A DNA stretch of 64,000 nt, taken from the NCBI RefSeq assembly GCF_021390535.1, contig NZ_JAJUXG010000005.1, positions 186,001 to 250,000 on the forward strand, in the 5' to 3' direction. The stretch comes from Dyadobacter sp. CY312 (GTDB taxonomy: Bacteria > Bacteroidota > Bacteroidia > Cytophagales > Spirosomataceae). The stretch's first letter is position 1. Each line of letters opens with the position of its first letter. Below the pieces are notes generated by a model. It was not told the origin of the DNA. It made no database searches and saw nothing but the letters and a program-made list of their open reading frames with translations. Both the position numbers and the translations under genes were made by a program. Of this stretch, positions 53,901 through 63,000 are shown one piece after another.

Positions 53901-54174
53901 GCCGGCACCTTACGCCAATAATACAAAAGATTCGGATTTCTGGTGGATGAATTCAAGTTACCTACGTCTGAAAACGGCAAGTATCGGATACACGCTGCCA
54001 AAGTCGGTGCTTGGTAAATTGAAAATGAGCTCGGCGCGTGTATACTTCATTGCACAGAACCTGTTCACGATCAGTAAGATCAAACACATTGATCCTGAAA
54101 TGGGCTATACGGACCGTGAGACGGCTTATCCGGTAATGAAAGCCAACACATTTGGAATAGACCTGACCTTTTAA
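50980..54174 (+). CDS. SusC/RagA-type TonB-dependent outer membrane transporter
   Basis: 1064 residues from this ATG; a more distant ATG at 50872 would add 36. After the leader (MLKKIRCILKVSLLGLTPIL) comes a carboxypeptidase-like CarbopepD_reg-type domain (ITGKVTDEQGRELPGVNVTV to DLLVFSFVGY), then the TonB-linked plug (EEVVVVGYGSQKKATVTGSI, IVVDGVRRDNIRQVDPASIE, TILKDAAAVAPYGIGGANGV) and the 22-strand barrel with the end AYPVMKANTFGIDLTF. It imports glycans or other nutrients across the outer membrane together with SusD, whose gene starts 18 bases later. The lack of an STN domain means no FecR-coupled signalling. Substrate cannot be read from sequence. Confidence 0.94.
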   Translation: MLKKIRCILKVSLLGLTPILNFSHDAVSSSLIVHNRSSESGRHRFADKRITGKVTDEQGRELPGVNVTVKGTTRGTSTDVNGVYTLEVTEETDLLVFSFVGYLAKEVKIGSATTVDVKLDPDTKALEEVVVVGYGSQKKATVTGSIASIKGDAIARVPAPNISQSLAGRVAGVSMRPNGGQPGKDDPDIHIRGIVTTGNNKPLIVVDGVRRDNIRQVDPASIETITILKDAAAVAPYGIGGANGVIMITTKKGKTGKPQVRVSSSYGFQNPTYLPDVLSAKDYMTLQNEAYLNQTPGGASLPNDPALIRDYEKLHAEDPWKYPSSNFLEVFNKNVPVQNHNLELSGGTENVTYHAGVGYFDQKGIFDPVSYRRYNYNLNLEMAATKTTKVGMTLFGSIENTKDVDADETTSGHLFRSFYKFLPTQSLLYPEGDRWGESSANTPIGVLRSPGYRRANGNTLLGTIYVEQQLAKGLSVKGVFSYDPSQRNIKLWHVPFVYHKIDLSQKPYTYTNAVSLQEGAGKPFRWLGLENQRRTNYTYQGYLNYNRTFGNHAVTGLAVVEMRKMTADTMMTRRNNFAIGIDELSFGSSDKLDYDNAGWAATGSELGYVYRFGYTYKDRYIVEAAGRYDGHYYFAPGKRWGYFPAFSAAWRISEESFMKGFRFIDELKLRGSWGKAGMLAGGPFQYQSGYNLRGGAYAFGNGTLVQGSQVLREANNQITWEISTKTDVGFDLSMWNSLLNIEFDYFHENRTGMLLAPQVTLPVEYGLSLSQENKGRMSANGVELNIGTRKRVSKDLDFSLNANMSYSINRMEEVFQTDAEAKNPNRTKVGRQFGTPYGFKSLGLFKSSDDKNGNGIVNAEDGYSVVQFGDLHPGDIRYADLSGPNGVPDGVINDYDLTVIGNPVYPALTYGITPSVNWKGFDLTLFFQGTGKSSIGVRQFLTVPFENNGSNTGYEYYNNRWTPENQDAKYPRSTPAPYANNTKDSDFWWMNSSYLRLKTASIGYTLPKSVLGKLKMSSARVYFIAQNLFTISKIKHIDPEMGYTDRETAYPVMKANTFGIDLTF

Positions 54175-54192
54175 CTCGAAACCTGAAATTAT

Positions 54193-56010
54193 ATGAAAGC
54201 AGCCATAAAACATTTTAGAATCATTGGGTTGAGTTTAGCAATGCTCACGTTATCCGTTTCCTGCGATACCGATGAGTTTTTAGAGAACGTGAATAAATCC
54301 AACCTGACTGATCAGACACAGTGGGAATCAGAGCCTAATGCTGATGTTTTTCTGAATGATATTTACAGTGAAGTCCCTAACAAACTGACGCAGACAGAAA
54401 CGCTGGATTATTATACGGATGACTACAACATCAGCCATTATTACACCGCATCCAACTGGCGACTGGGCGTTACCCAGGTTCCTTCCACAAGCACAGACAA
54501 CCCCTGGGGTGGAACACAAGGCCCCACCTACGGCTACACATGGCAAAATTTCTTTGTCAAAATACGCAAGTGTAATACGTTCCTGCAAAAGCTGACTGAA
54601 AACAGAGGTAATTTTTCAGAAGCATATTTTAACAAACGTATTGACGAAGTGAAGTTTTTGAGAGCTTTTTTTTACAGTGAGTTCTTTTCGCAGGTAGGCG
54701 GCTTACCGATCATTACAGAACCGCTGGACCGCAATACAATGACCGAAGCTGAGCTAAAAAAACCACGCAAATCTTTTCAGGAAACTTTCGACTTCATCGT
54801 TGGTGAACTAGATCAGGTGGTAAAAAATGGACATTTGTCTGTAAAGTATGCTGCTTCTGATAAAGACGCGGGACGCGCAACACTGGGTGCAGCGCTGGCG
54901 CTCAAAGGCTGGGTAGAACTTTTCGGAGCAAGTCCGTTATTTAACACAGCTACGCCTTACCTTTCTGATCCGGATAAGTTTGTTCATTTTGGCAACTATG
55001 ATCCTGCAAGATGGGTCAAAGCAGCTGCTACCAACAAACAGTTTATTGATCTGTACGGTGATGGTAAAAACTACAACCTGTTTGCCGATCTGAAAAACTT
55101 CTGGCGTGTTGCAAATGAATACAACCCGGAGGTGATCTGGGACAGGCAGGTTGTGGCTAACGTAGCCAATATGGGATCCAATTATGAAGGTCGCGGTGGC
55201 GTGACCTACGTTTTGGGAGAATATCGCTCATGGGGAAATTACAATCCTACTCAGGAGCTGGTGGATGCGTTTGCGATGGCGAATGGAAGACCCATCACCG
55301 ATCCTAACTCAGGCTACGATCCGCAGAAACCTTATGTAAATCGTGAGAAGCGGTTCTATGATTTTATTGTGTACGACGGCGCTCCCTACAAACTTGACTG
55401 GATGCCTAGAGCGGATACAATTTACACCCGTGTTGACTTAACCTATCCAAATCCTGACCGTACCAATCAGATTGACCTGGCCGGCAAAACGGACGTGGGT
55501 GATTCGGGATATTACCAGCGGAAACGCCTCAATCCCGATGCTGCACCGGGTACCGATGCAAGCGGGCAGAACTACGTCTTCCTGCGCTATGCGGAAGTGT
55601 TGTTAAACTATGCCGAAGCCCAAAACGAAGTGAGCGGTCCGAATGCATCTGTATATGATGCCATTAACAAGGTAAGATTACGTTCTGAAATTGCGGCGTT
55701 GCCGGCTGGCCTTACCAAAGAGCAGATGAGAGCCGCTATTCAGAGAGAACGCCGTGTGGAATTCTGCTTTGAAGACAAACGTTTTCTTGATAGCAAACGT
55801 TGGGCAATCACCGCGCAGGTAATGGGAAAAGCACGTCACAACATGGTAATCCGTAATTCTGTTCCTGCTAATAACTCCGGAAAATGGGTTTACAGCGTGG
55901 AAGAAGAGAAAAAGTATAATGTGAAATTTGAATTGAAACAATACATGAATCCAATTCCTCAAAACGTTTTGGATCAAAATTCAGGAATTAAGCAGAATCC
56001 CGGGTATTGA
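54193..56010 (+). CDS. RagB/SusD family nutrient-binding lipoprotein
   Basis: 605 residues. Lipoprotein signal MKAAIKHFRIIGLSLAMLTL with the lipobox SVSC (Cys28). SusD-like N-terminal domain: TYGYTWQNFFVKIRKCNTFL and RIDEVKFLRAFFYSEFFSQV; the RagB C-terminal part: YVFLRYAEVLLNYAEAQNEV, YDAINKVRLRSEI and AAIQRERRVEFCFEDKRFLD. It caps the SusC barrel and captures substrate. Overlap with SusC context: 18 bases after it, same operon. Terminator follows. Confidence 0.94.
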   Translation: MKAAIKHFRIIGLSLAMLTLSVSCDTDEFLENVNKSNLTDQTQWESEPNADVFLNDIYSEVPNKLTQTETLDYYTDDYNISHYYTASNWRLGVTQVPSTSTDNPWGGTQGPTYGYTWQNFFVKIRKCNTFLQKLTENRGNFSEAYFNKRIDEVKFLRAFFYSEFFSQVGGLPIITEPLDRNTMTEAELKKPRKSFQETFDFIVGELDQVVKNGHLSVKYAASDKDAGRATLGAALALKGWVELFGASPLFNTATPYLSDPDKFVHFGNYDPARWVKAAATNKQFIDLYGDGKNYNLFADLKNFWRVANEYNPEVIWDRQVVANVANMGSNYEGRGGVTYVLGEYRSWGNYNPTQELVDAFAMANGRPITDPNSGYDPQKPYVNREKRFYDFIVYDGAPYKLDWMPRADTIYTRVDLTYPNPDRTNQIDLAGKTDVGDSGYYQRKRLNPDAAPGTDASGQNYVFLRYAEVLLNYAEAQNEVSGPNASVYDAINKVRLRSEIAALPAGLTKEQMRAAIQRERRVEFCFEDKRFLDSKRWAITAQVMGKARHNMVIRNSVPANNSGKWVYSVEEEKKYNVKFELKQYMNPIPQNVLDQNSGIKQNPGY

Positions 56011-56045
56011 GTGAGCTGGTGATGAGTAAAAAGTGAAAAGCAAAA

Positions 56046-56079
56046 TGGGATCTGGCGGTTGTCGGATCCCACTTTTTTT
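56046..56079 (+). terminator. Terminator after the first SusC/SusD operon
   Basis: TGGGATC (56046-56052) pairs with GATCCCA (56065-56071), then C and seven T. It is 36 bases after the SusD stop. Confidence 0.8.
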
Positions 56080-56255
56080 GTTCCCAATACCTTATCTATT
56101 TTCCGAATTTGTCGGTTATTGTTTCCTCAGCATTACTTCCTGAAAACATCCATTATCGTTAGATTGCAGCGAAAGTGAAATGAGAGATGGAAAAACAAAT
56201 CTAAATCAAGTAGGTTTGTCATATCAGTGATACGAGAATTAGATATTGTAAAATT

Positions 56256-56954
56256 ATGGTTCCCGAAAATACCAACATACAACTTATTACCACAGAGGTT
56301 AAGCAGCTGATTGAGCAAAGCAGGCAAAATGTGGCTGTGGCAGTTAATGCGCTTTACGGGCGCACTGCCATCAGCAAGAAGCCGGAACAAACGATAATCA
56401 ATGATCTTGAAATGCTGAAGAATGAACAGAAAGTAAGTCCCGATCTGATTTTCAGGGATCCTTATTTTCTGGATTTTCTTGGTCTGGTAGATACTTACTC
56501 TGAAAAAGATCTGGAAACGAGCATCATCGTTGAGCTGCAACGTTTCATCACCGAAATGGGTAGTGATTTTGCTTTTTTGGCAAGACAAAAAAGAATTACT
56601 ATTGACAACCGGGATTACTATATCGATCTGCTCTTCTACCACAGAAGATTAAAATGCCTGATAGCCATTGACCTGAAAATCGGAGAATTTGAAGCTGGAT
56701 TCAAAGGGCAAATGGAATTGTATTTGAGATATCTGGAGAAGTACGAGCAGGTTGAAGGTGAAAATACGCCCATCGGACTAATACTCTGTACCGGCAAAAA
56801 CGAAGAGCATGTAGAATTGCTGCAACTGGATAAAAGCAATATCCGCGTAGCCGACTATTTAACCGCGCTGCCATCCCAAAAACTCCTGCGTGAAAAACTA
56901 CATAAAGCAGTAGAAATTGCTCAACAAAGATTAAGCCAGAGAGACCATGAATAA
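56256..56954 (+). CDS. Internally shortened YhcG/DUF1016 PDDEXK nuclease homologue
   Basis: 232 residues. The C-terminal nuclease domain is intact: RDPYFLDFLGLVDTYSEKDL, FITEMGSDFAFLARQKRITI, YYIDLLFYHRRLKCLIAIDL with Asp124 and the D-x-K variant Asp139-Leu-Lys141 of the PD-(D/E)xK site, then GQMELYLRYLEKYEQVEG. In complete YhcG/DUF1016 proteins (about 340-370 residues) an N-terminal domain with YWEIG and ERLSKDL-type segments comes first. Here only the start, LIEQSRQNVAVAVN (18-31), remains and then the sequence jumps to LYGRTAISKKPEQTIINDLE, i.e. about 110 residues are missing in frame. Such proteins often act with restriction or toxin systems; activity is uncertain. Confidence 0.82.
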   Translation: MVPENTNIQLITTEVKQLIEQSRQNVAVAVNALYGRTAISKKPEQTIINDLEMLKNEQKVSPDLIFRDPYFLDFLGLVDTYSEKDLETSIIVELQRFITEMGSDFAFLARQKRITIDNRDYYIDLLFYHRRLKCLIAIDLKIGEFEAGFKGQMELYLRYLEKYEQVEGENTPIGLILCTGKNEEHVELLQLDKSNIRVADYLTALPSQKLLREKLHKAVEIAQQRLSQRDHE

Positions 56955-57061
56955 AGCCAGAGAAGAAAATTACATTATTGACTAGACTCACGATTATAAA
57001 ACTCACCTCTACAATAAATTATAACAGGCAACAGCCTTGTAGAATTTTTAATTTACCCTTA

Positions 57062-58357
57062 ATGAATACAAAGTTTAAACTTCTCATTCTCTTAATATCC
57101 ATTCTGTTCAGTTCTTGTACTAACGAAGAGCATCTTTATCTGCAAGACAAGCTTTGGAAAGGCGTTGTCGCTGCTGGTAAAGATTCAGTGACTATTTACT
57201 TTGCTTTTGATAAAAATTTCTTTGGGAATTTGCAGGGAAAAATCTCCATTCCAGATCAAAGCCTTCATGATATTGAAGCTTCCACATGCAATCTGAGAGG
57301 GGACAGTCTGTTCCTTGAATTTTCCGAGGCATTAAATGCAAAGGTTCATGCAAAGGTTGGAAGTGATAAAATTTCGGGGGCTTGGGAACAGGGTGGACAT
57401 ACATTTGCTTTAAATCTAAAACAATCGTCCGAAACCATTTTGCAAGCTTACATGGATAGGGCGATGACACTTGCCGAACATAATTCTGTTTACAAACAAA
57501 CTGTCGACTGGAAGAAACTGAGAGAAGAAGTAACTGCAATTGCGAAAAGTGCCAACAATATAGATGAATTGGTTCCTGCGTTTCAGTTGATTCTTCGCAC
57601 TTTGAACGACAAGCATGGCTTTGTAATGATCGATAATGACTATATCAAAAATGAAATCAATAATGCTCCAAAGGCGGCTTATGGACATAACAAGGAGATT
57701 GTATCTGCGCAGTTGTCAGGTTTAGTAGGCTACGTTCGTATTCCGACTTTTACTAATACAGAAGGAGTTAAAAGTGAGGAATTTAACCAAAAAATACAAA
57801 GTCAAATATGTAAACTTATTGAGGGGAAATCTCAAAATTGGATTATTGATCTGCGTCTGAATGAAGGTGGTACCATGTTTCCGATGCTGGGAGGTTTGAA
57901 TAAATTGTTGGATGATGGTGAAATCGGAGCATATGTGGATGCTGATCGAAAAGAATCAACGACCTGGATTATGAAGGATGGAAATTACTACAATGGAGAG
58001 CAGCAAACGACCACTTCCGGCAAAAAATGTAAATCCCAAATCGAAGTTAGAAAAATTGCTGTACTTACAGGTCCGCTTACTGCAAGCAGTGGAGAGGCAG
58101 TTGCAATAGCGCTGCATGGCATGCAAAACACCAAACATTTTGGAGAGCCAACAAGAGGACGATCAACCGGAGTCCCGGGATATGGAGTTGGGAAAAACAT
58201 TACTTTCTTCTTTTCCACCTCATTTTATGCAGATAGGAAAGGGCAGATCTATAAAAATGGTATTTCTCCCGACGTTCTGGTAACAGGAGGTGATAATTTT
58301 GCTGAGATTGAACAGGACAGTAAAGTGCATGCCGCTTTGAAATGGATTCAGGAGTAA
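57062..58357 (+). CDS. S41-family peptidase, lipoprotein
   Basis: 431 residues from the ATG that gives the lipoprotein signal MNTKFKLLILLISILFSSCT (Cys19 after SSC); a longer start at 56978 would bury it. The C-terminal peptidase domain has GLVGYVRIPTFTNTEG, IIDLRLNEGGTMFPML, and LTGPLTASSGEAVAIALHGM with the catalytic Ser at 342 or 343, then GEPTRGRSTG and a Lys378 (GVGKNI). The N-terminal 120 residues are a beta-rich lead without a PDZ domain. This is the tail-specific/C-terminal processing type. It sits between the DUF1016 gene and galactonate dehydratase but with separate spacing. Confidence 0.9.
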   Translation: MNTKFKLLILLISILFSSCTNEEHLYLQDKLWKGVVAAGKDSVTIYFAFDKNFFGNLQGKISIPDQSLHDIEASTCNLRGDSLFLEFSEALNAKVHAKVGSDKISGAWEQGGHTFALNLKQSSETILQAYMDRAMTLAEHNSVYKQTVDWKKLREEVTAIAKSANNIDELVPAFQLILRTLNDKHGFVMIDNDYIKNEINNAPKAAYGHNKEIVSAQLSGLVGYVRIPTFTNTEGVKSEEFNQKIQSQICKLIEGKSQNWIIDLRLNEGGTMFPMLGGLNKLLDDGEIGAYVDADRKESTTWIMKDGNYYNGEQQTTTSGKKCKSQIEVRKIAVLTGPLTASSGEAVAIALHGMQNTKHFGEPTRGRSTGVPGYGVGKNITFFFSTSFYADRKGQIYKNGISPDVLVTGGDNFAEIEQDSKVHAALKWIQE

Positions 58358-58424
58358 TTATTGATTTTCGAAAAAATTAGAATACGTCTGAAATTTATCA
58401 GATATAAAATTGGAGAAGAGCGCT

Positions 58425-58457
58425 TTTGACTAAACGATATTGAACTGAATAATTTTG
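58425..58457 (+). promoter_or_regulatory. Promoter of the galactonate dehydratase gene
   Basis: TTTG (58425-58428), a 21-base spacer and TAATTTTG (58450-58457) form a full match to the Bacteroidota TTTG-N19-21-TAnnTTTG promoter, 29 bases before the start codon at 58486. The best promoter in the window. Confidence 0.7.
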
Positions 58458-58485
58458 CTTACAACATTGATTTAAGATTTATAAA

Positions 58486-59634
58486 ATGAAAATAAAGAGT
58501 TACGAGTTGTTTCAGGTTCCACCGAGGTGGTTGTTTTTGAAAATTGAGACGGATGAAGGTATTGTTGGATGGGGCGAACCTGTTATTGAAGGCAAGGCTG
58601 CGACTGTAAAAGCGGCTGTGATTGAGCTGATGGAATCGCTGATCGGGAAAGATCCGATGGATATCGAAGGACATTGGAATACGATGTACCGTGGCGGTTT
58701 TTACCGTGGAGGACCTATTCTGATGAGTGCCATTGCGGGTATTGATCAGGCACTTTGGGATATAAAAGGGAAGTTTTACAACGCGCCTGTATACCAATTG
58801 CTCGGTGGAAAATGCCGTGATAAAATAAAGGTATATTCCTGGATCGGCGGCGATAGGCCTGCTGATGTCGCCAACACAGCCAGAAAATCTCTTGAAAGTG
58901 GTTTCAAAGCCATCAAGATGAATGCGACTGACGAAATGCAGTACGTGGATTCTTACCTTAAAATTGATAAGGTGCTCGAACGTGTAGCATCCATTCGTGA
59001 GGCAGTGGGTTACCAACTGGATATTGGTGTAGATTTTCATGGTCGTTTGCACAAGCCAATGGCGAAGGTGCTGGCAAAAGAATTGGAGCAATTCCGTCCT
59101 ATGTTCATTGAAGAACCCGTTTTGCCTGAAAACAATGAAGCATTAAGAGAAATAGCGAACCATACCTGCATTCCGATCGCAACCGGAGAGCGCATGTTTA
59201 GTCGTTGGCAATTCAAAGAGCTTTTGATGCAGGGTTATGCCGATATTATTCAGCCCGATTTGTCGCATGCTGGTGGCATCACCGAATGCAAAAAAATACT
59301 TTCCATGGCAGAAGCATTTGATGTAGCCGCTGCTCCGCATTGTCCTTTGGGACCAATAGCTCTTGCTGCCTGTTTACAAGTTGATGCGACTTGTCACAAT
59401 GCCTTTATACAGGAACAAAGCCTTGGGATTCACTACAATCAGGGCAATGATCTGATGGATTATTTATCCGATAAATCCGTATTCAGCTATGAAGATGGCT
59501 ATGTAAATATTCCGTCCGGTCCTGGTTTAGGTATTGAGATCGACGAAGAGCAGGTACGCCGCATGGCGGCAGTAGGACACAACTGGAAAAACCCGCTCTG
59601 GAAACATGAGGACGGTAGCGCGGCGGAATGGTAG
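58486..59634 (+). CDS. dgoD: D-galactonate dehydratase (enolase superfamily)
   Basis: 382 residues, same length as the E. coli enzyme. It converts D-galactonate to 2-dehydro-3-deoxy-D-galactonate with Mg2+. The metal ligands fall at Asp183 ([11 protein letters not shown]), Glu209 (FIEEPVLP) and Glu235 (TGERMFSRW), and the catalytic His at His185 and His285 ([11 protein letters not shown]), the same numbering as in the characterised E. coli Dgo[13 protein letters not shown] and [12 protein letters not shown] are further family motifs. It has its own promoter and terminator, so it is monocistronic, between two SusC/SusD systems. Confidence 0.95.
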   Translation: MKIKSYELFQVPPRWLFLKIETDEGIVGWGEPVIEGKAATVKAAVIELMESLIGKDPMDIEGHWNTMYRGGFYRGGPILMSAIAGIDQALWDIKGKFYNAPVYQLLGGKCRDKIKVYSWIGGDRPADVANTARKSLESGFKAIKMNATDEMQYVDSYLKIDKVLERVASIREAVGYQLDIGVDFHGRLHKPMAKVLAKELEQFRPMFIEEPVLPENNEALREIANHTCIPIATGERMFSRWQFKELLMQGYADIIQPDLSHAGGITECKKILSMAEAFDVAAAPHCPLGPIALAACLQVDATCHNAFIQEQSLGIHYNQGNDLMDYLSDKSVFSYEDGYVNIPSGPGLGIEIDEEQVRRMAAVGHNWKNPLWKHEDGSAAEW

Positions 59635-59636
59635 TA

Positions 59637-59690
59637 GTAGCTATTAGCTTTTAGCTGTCAGCTATCAGCATTTGGCTTTTAGTGTGCTTG
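59637..59690. repeat. Short AGCT-rich repeat tract
   Basis: About six copies of a 9-11 base unit of the type TAGCTnTTAGC / CAGCTATCAGC, for example AGCTATTAGC, AGCTTTTAGC, AGCTGTCAGC and AGCTATCAGC. It lies immediately after the dehydratase stop and has the form of a simple, slipped repeat. The remaining 59691-60023 holds a terminator and a promoter-like box. Confidence 0.6.
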
Positions 59691-59746
59691 TAATGATAAT
59701 GTTCAAGCCGCTTGCCGGAAAATCAATAGCAAATTTTTAATCAATC

Positions 59747-59782
59747 AAACGAGGCAATCTTTCGGGGCTGCCTCGTTTTTTT
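59747..59782 (+). terminator. Terminator after galactonate dehydratase
   Basis: AAACGAGGCA (59747-59756) pairs with TGCCTCGTTT (59769-59778) and the tail continues with T. Ten base pairs. Confidence 0.88.
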
Positions 59783-59931
59783 GTATATCAAATGTTAGCA
59801 TGAAAACCCTCATGTTTAACTGTAAGCCCAGTCCATATTCTCGGAAAACAATAACGGTTTTCCAAAATCCCCATCTTCGAAACTTCACATTTTCATAATA
59901 CGCACTACCCATTGGCGTAACAGTGTGCGAC

Positions 59932-59939
59932 TACTTTTG
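59932..59939 (+). promoter_or_regulatory. Promoter -7 box for the second SusC gene
   Basis: TACTTTTG matches TAnnTTTG and lies about 85 bases before the ATG at 60024. ATTG (59911-59914) lies upstream with a spacer of about 17 bases, a little short for the consensus. Confidence 0.4.
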
Positions 59940-60023
59940 CGCGCTTATTCAGGCTGTTTTTTCGATCAAGTAAGATCAGTTTTGAAATAACACCTTATTG
60001 TTATAATTAAATAAATACGTTTT

Positions 60024-63000
60024 ATGAAAAAACTATTTTTACCTGTAATTCCGATGATGATTGCCGGTGCTATGGTTTTCAGTCCGGGTTCAGTTTTGAG
60101 AGCTGCGCCGGTAAAAAGCCAATCGATCATTGGTAATAAACTTGCACCTAAAGCAAAGGTGACGGGTAAGGTAATTGATGAAAGCGGAGAGGCCTTGTTT
60201 GGTGTTACGGTCATTGAAAAGGGAAACACTAGCAGCGGAACGGTAACAGATGTGAATGGAGAATTTATCATCGATGCGAAACAAGGAAGCACACTCGTAT
60301 TTTCTTTTGTAGGTTTTATCGCGCAGGAAGTTGTGGTGTCGAACCAAACCAATTTCCGTATCCAGTTAAAACAGGATGCGCTTATGCTTAATGAAGTGGT
60401 AGCCGTTGGTTATCAAACGATGCGTAAAAGTGATTTGACGGGTGCTATTTCAAGTGTAAAGGCAAAGGAACTTAATCTTACCACGCCAACTGTCGGACAA
60501 GCGCTTGTTGGAAAAGTGGCCGGGGTGCAGATCTCACAGGTGAGTGGCGCGCCATACGTTGGAACTAAAATCCGGGTGAGGGGAGTAGGTTCGGTGAACG
60601 CAAGTTCAGATCCGCTTTATGTTGTGGACGGATACCCAGCCGGAACGGATGTTTTTATCAATCCGAATGATATTGAATCCATTGATATTCTGAAAGATGC
60701 GGCTTCTGCTGCCATCTATGGTTCGCGTGCAGCTGGCGGTGTGGTGTTGATCACGACCAAACGAGGCAAAGAAGGAAAAGGAAAACTGGAATACGATTAC
60801 CAGTTCGGTGTGCATCAGCTAAGCAAAAAGGTGGACATGCTCAATTCTTCGGAATTTGCGCAGCTGATGATCGATGGAAGGAATAATTCTTACCGGGATT
60901 TGATGGTAAACGGTGGCAAAACCTGGACAGACGCCATGTTCTCGGACGACAATGCGACCCGTATCAAAAATGTAGGGAATGCAGGAACGGTAAGCATCCC
61001 GACTGACATCTACGATTTTGCAGCGCAGAAAATGATCACGCCTAAGTATAATACCGACTGGCAAAATGAGCTTTACCGCAATGCGCCTGTTAACAGACAC
61101 AACATCAGTTTCGCAGGCGGACAAAATGGCTTGCGTTATGCAATTAGTGGCGGGCATCTCAATCAGCAGGGGATTATTCTCAGTACCAAACAGGAGCGCA
61201 CAAACTTCCGTGCGAACATTGATGCTGACGTAAACAAGCGTCTTAAAGTGGGAGCGAATTTGTCTTTCACTTCCAATACCAACCGCGAAGTTCAGGAAGG
61301 TCGTTTCCATCAGGGGCCGATATTGGGTGCGCTGGTTTATATGCCGATTTTCAAAGCATACAATGAAGACGGGTCACTGGCGAAAAATGAAGCGGCAGCT
61401 TTAAGTCCCGGATTTGGATTCCAGTCCATAGAAAATCCTGTGGCACTGGCTACCGAAACGCATATCAACAGGAAAGGACAGCGCGGAACTTACAACGGTT
61501 TTGCGACTTTCGAAATCGTGAAAGATCTGAATTTTAAGGTCAATCTTGGGATGCAGACATACAATGAAAAGTATGAGTTTTATTTGCCTACGAGTCTGAG
61601 TAGCGGAGCAAATCCTCCGGGTTCACCTCAGGCAATTGCTGCCGCCAATGCGACTGCACGTACCACCTCGCAAATGGACAAACTGGCGGAATTTACTTTG
61701 ACTTACCGGAAAAATTGGGGCAAACACAACTTCGACGGATTAGCCGGATACTCGGTTCAGGAAAATAATCGCGATATCATAGAGGTTAATTCCAAAGGTT
61801 TTCAGAATGACAGGATTGAAGAAATTACAGGTAAAGGTGCAGACGCGACTTTCTTCTCGTTGAACACAGGAAACAACGGAACAGGCAAAACAGACTGGAC
61901 ATTGATCTCATACCTTGCGCGTGCAGTCTATAATTTTGACAATAAATATTACCTGACGGCCTCTTTCCGTACCGACGGTTCTTCCCGTTTCGGACCAAAC
62001 AACCGCTGGGGTAATTTCCCTTCTATATCAGCAGGGTGGAACATTTCAAATGAATCGTTTTACAATGATTTCCTTGGTAAATCGTCCACAATGAAGCTTC
62101 GTGGAAGCTGGGGATTGAGTGGGAATAACAACATTGGTAACTACGCTTTCCTGCAAACCATGTCTGCACCGGGTGGAGTTGTTTTTGGGAACAATTCGGT
62201 GAATACTGCCATGTGGGCAAGTGGAATCAAAGACCTGAATCTGGGTTGGGAATCGACTTCACAGTATAACGTTGGTTTGGATCTTGGTTTGTTCAACGAC
62301 CGTCTTTCGATCATGGCCAACTATTATCTGAGCCGCTCTTACGATTTGTTGTTCAACCAACCACTTTCGGCCATTTCCGGAACTTCGTCAATTCTTACGA
62401 ATCTTCGCAATTCCAAGGTTCAGAATACAGGATTTGATATTCAGGCAGATGCACGTGTGATTTCTACCAATGATTTTGACCTGAACATCAGCGGTAACTT
62501 TTCATTGAACCGCAACAAAGTTCTGAATATGGGAGGTGCCAGCACGATTTACAGTACAGGTGCAGAGCGCTCTTACCTGACGCACATCACACAGGAAGGT
62601 CAGCCGATTGGTATGTTCTATGGTTTCAAGGTGAAAGGTATGGTGAGAGAGGCAGATATGGAAAATATTGCTGCTGACAATGCGGCATACAACTCTGCTA
62701 CGCAATCATTCCCTGCGGGTTACGTATTGAAAGGCCCTGCACGCTCAACGGCTTCCACAAATCCTTTGCGCCCGGGTGATCTTTATTTTGAGGATGTAAA
62801 CAAAGATGGTGTGGTAAATGACGCAGACAAAGGAATTATCGGAAGTCCTCATGCCAAATTTACCTACGGATTTGCGCTTTCGGCAAACTACAAACAGTTC
62901 GATTTTAGCTCTTCTTTCAACGGAAGTTATGGCAACAAGGTGCTCGACGGACAGGATTATTACATCTACAACATGGAAGGTTCCGGTAACCAGTATTCCA

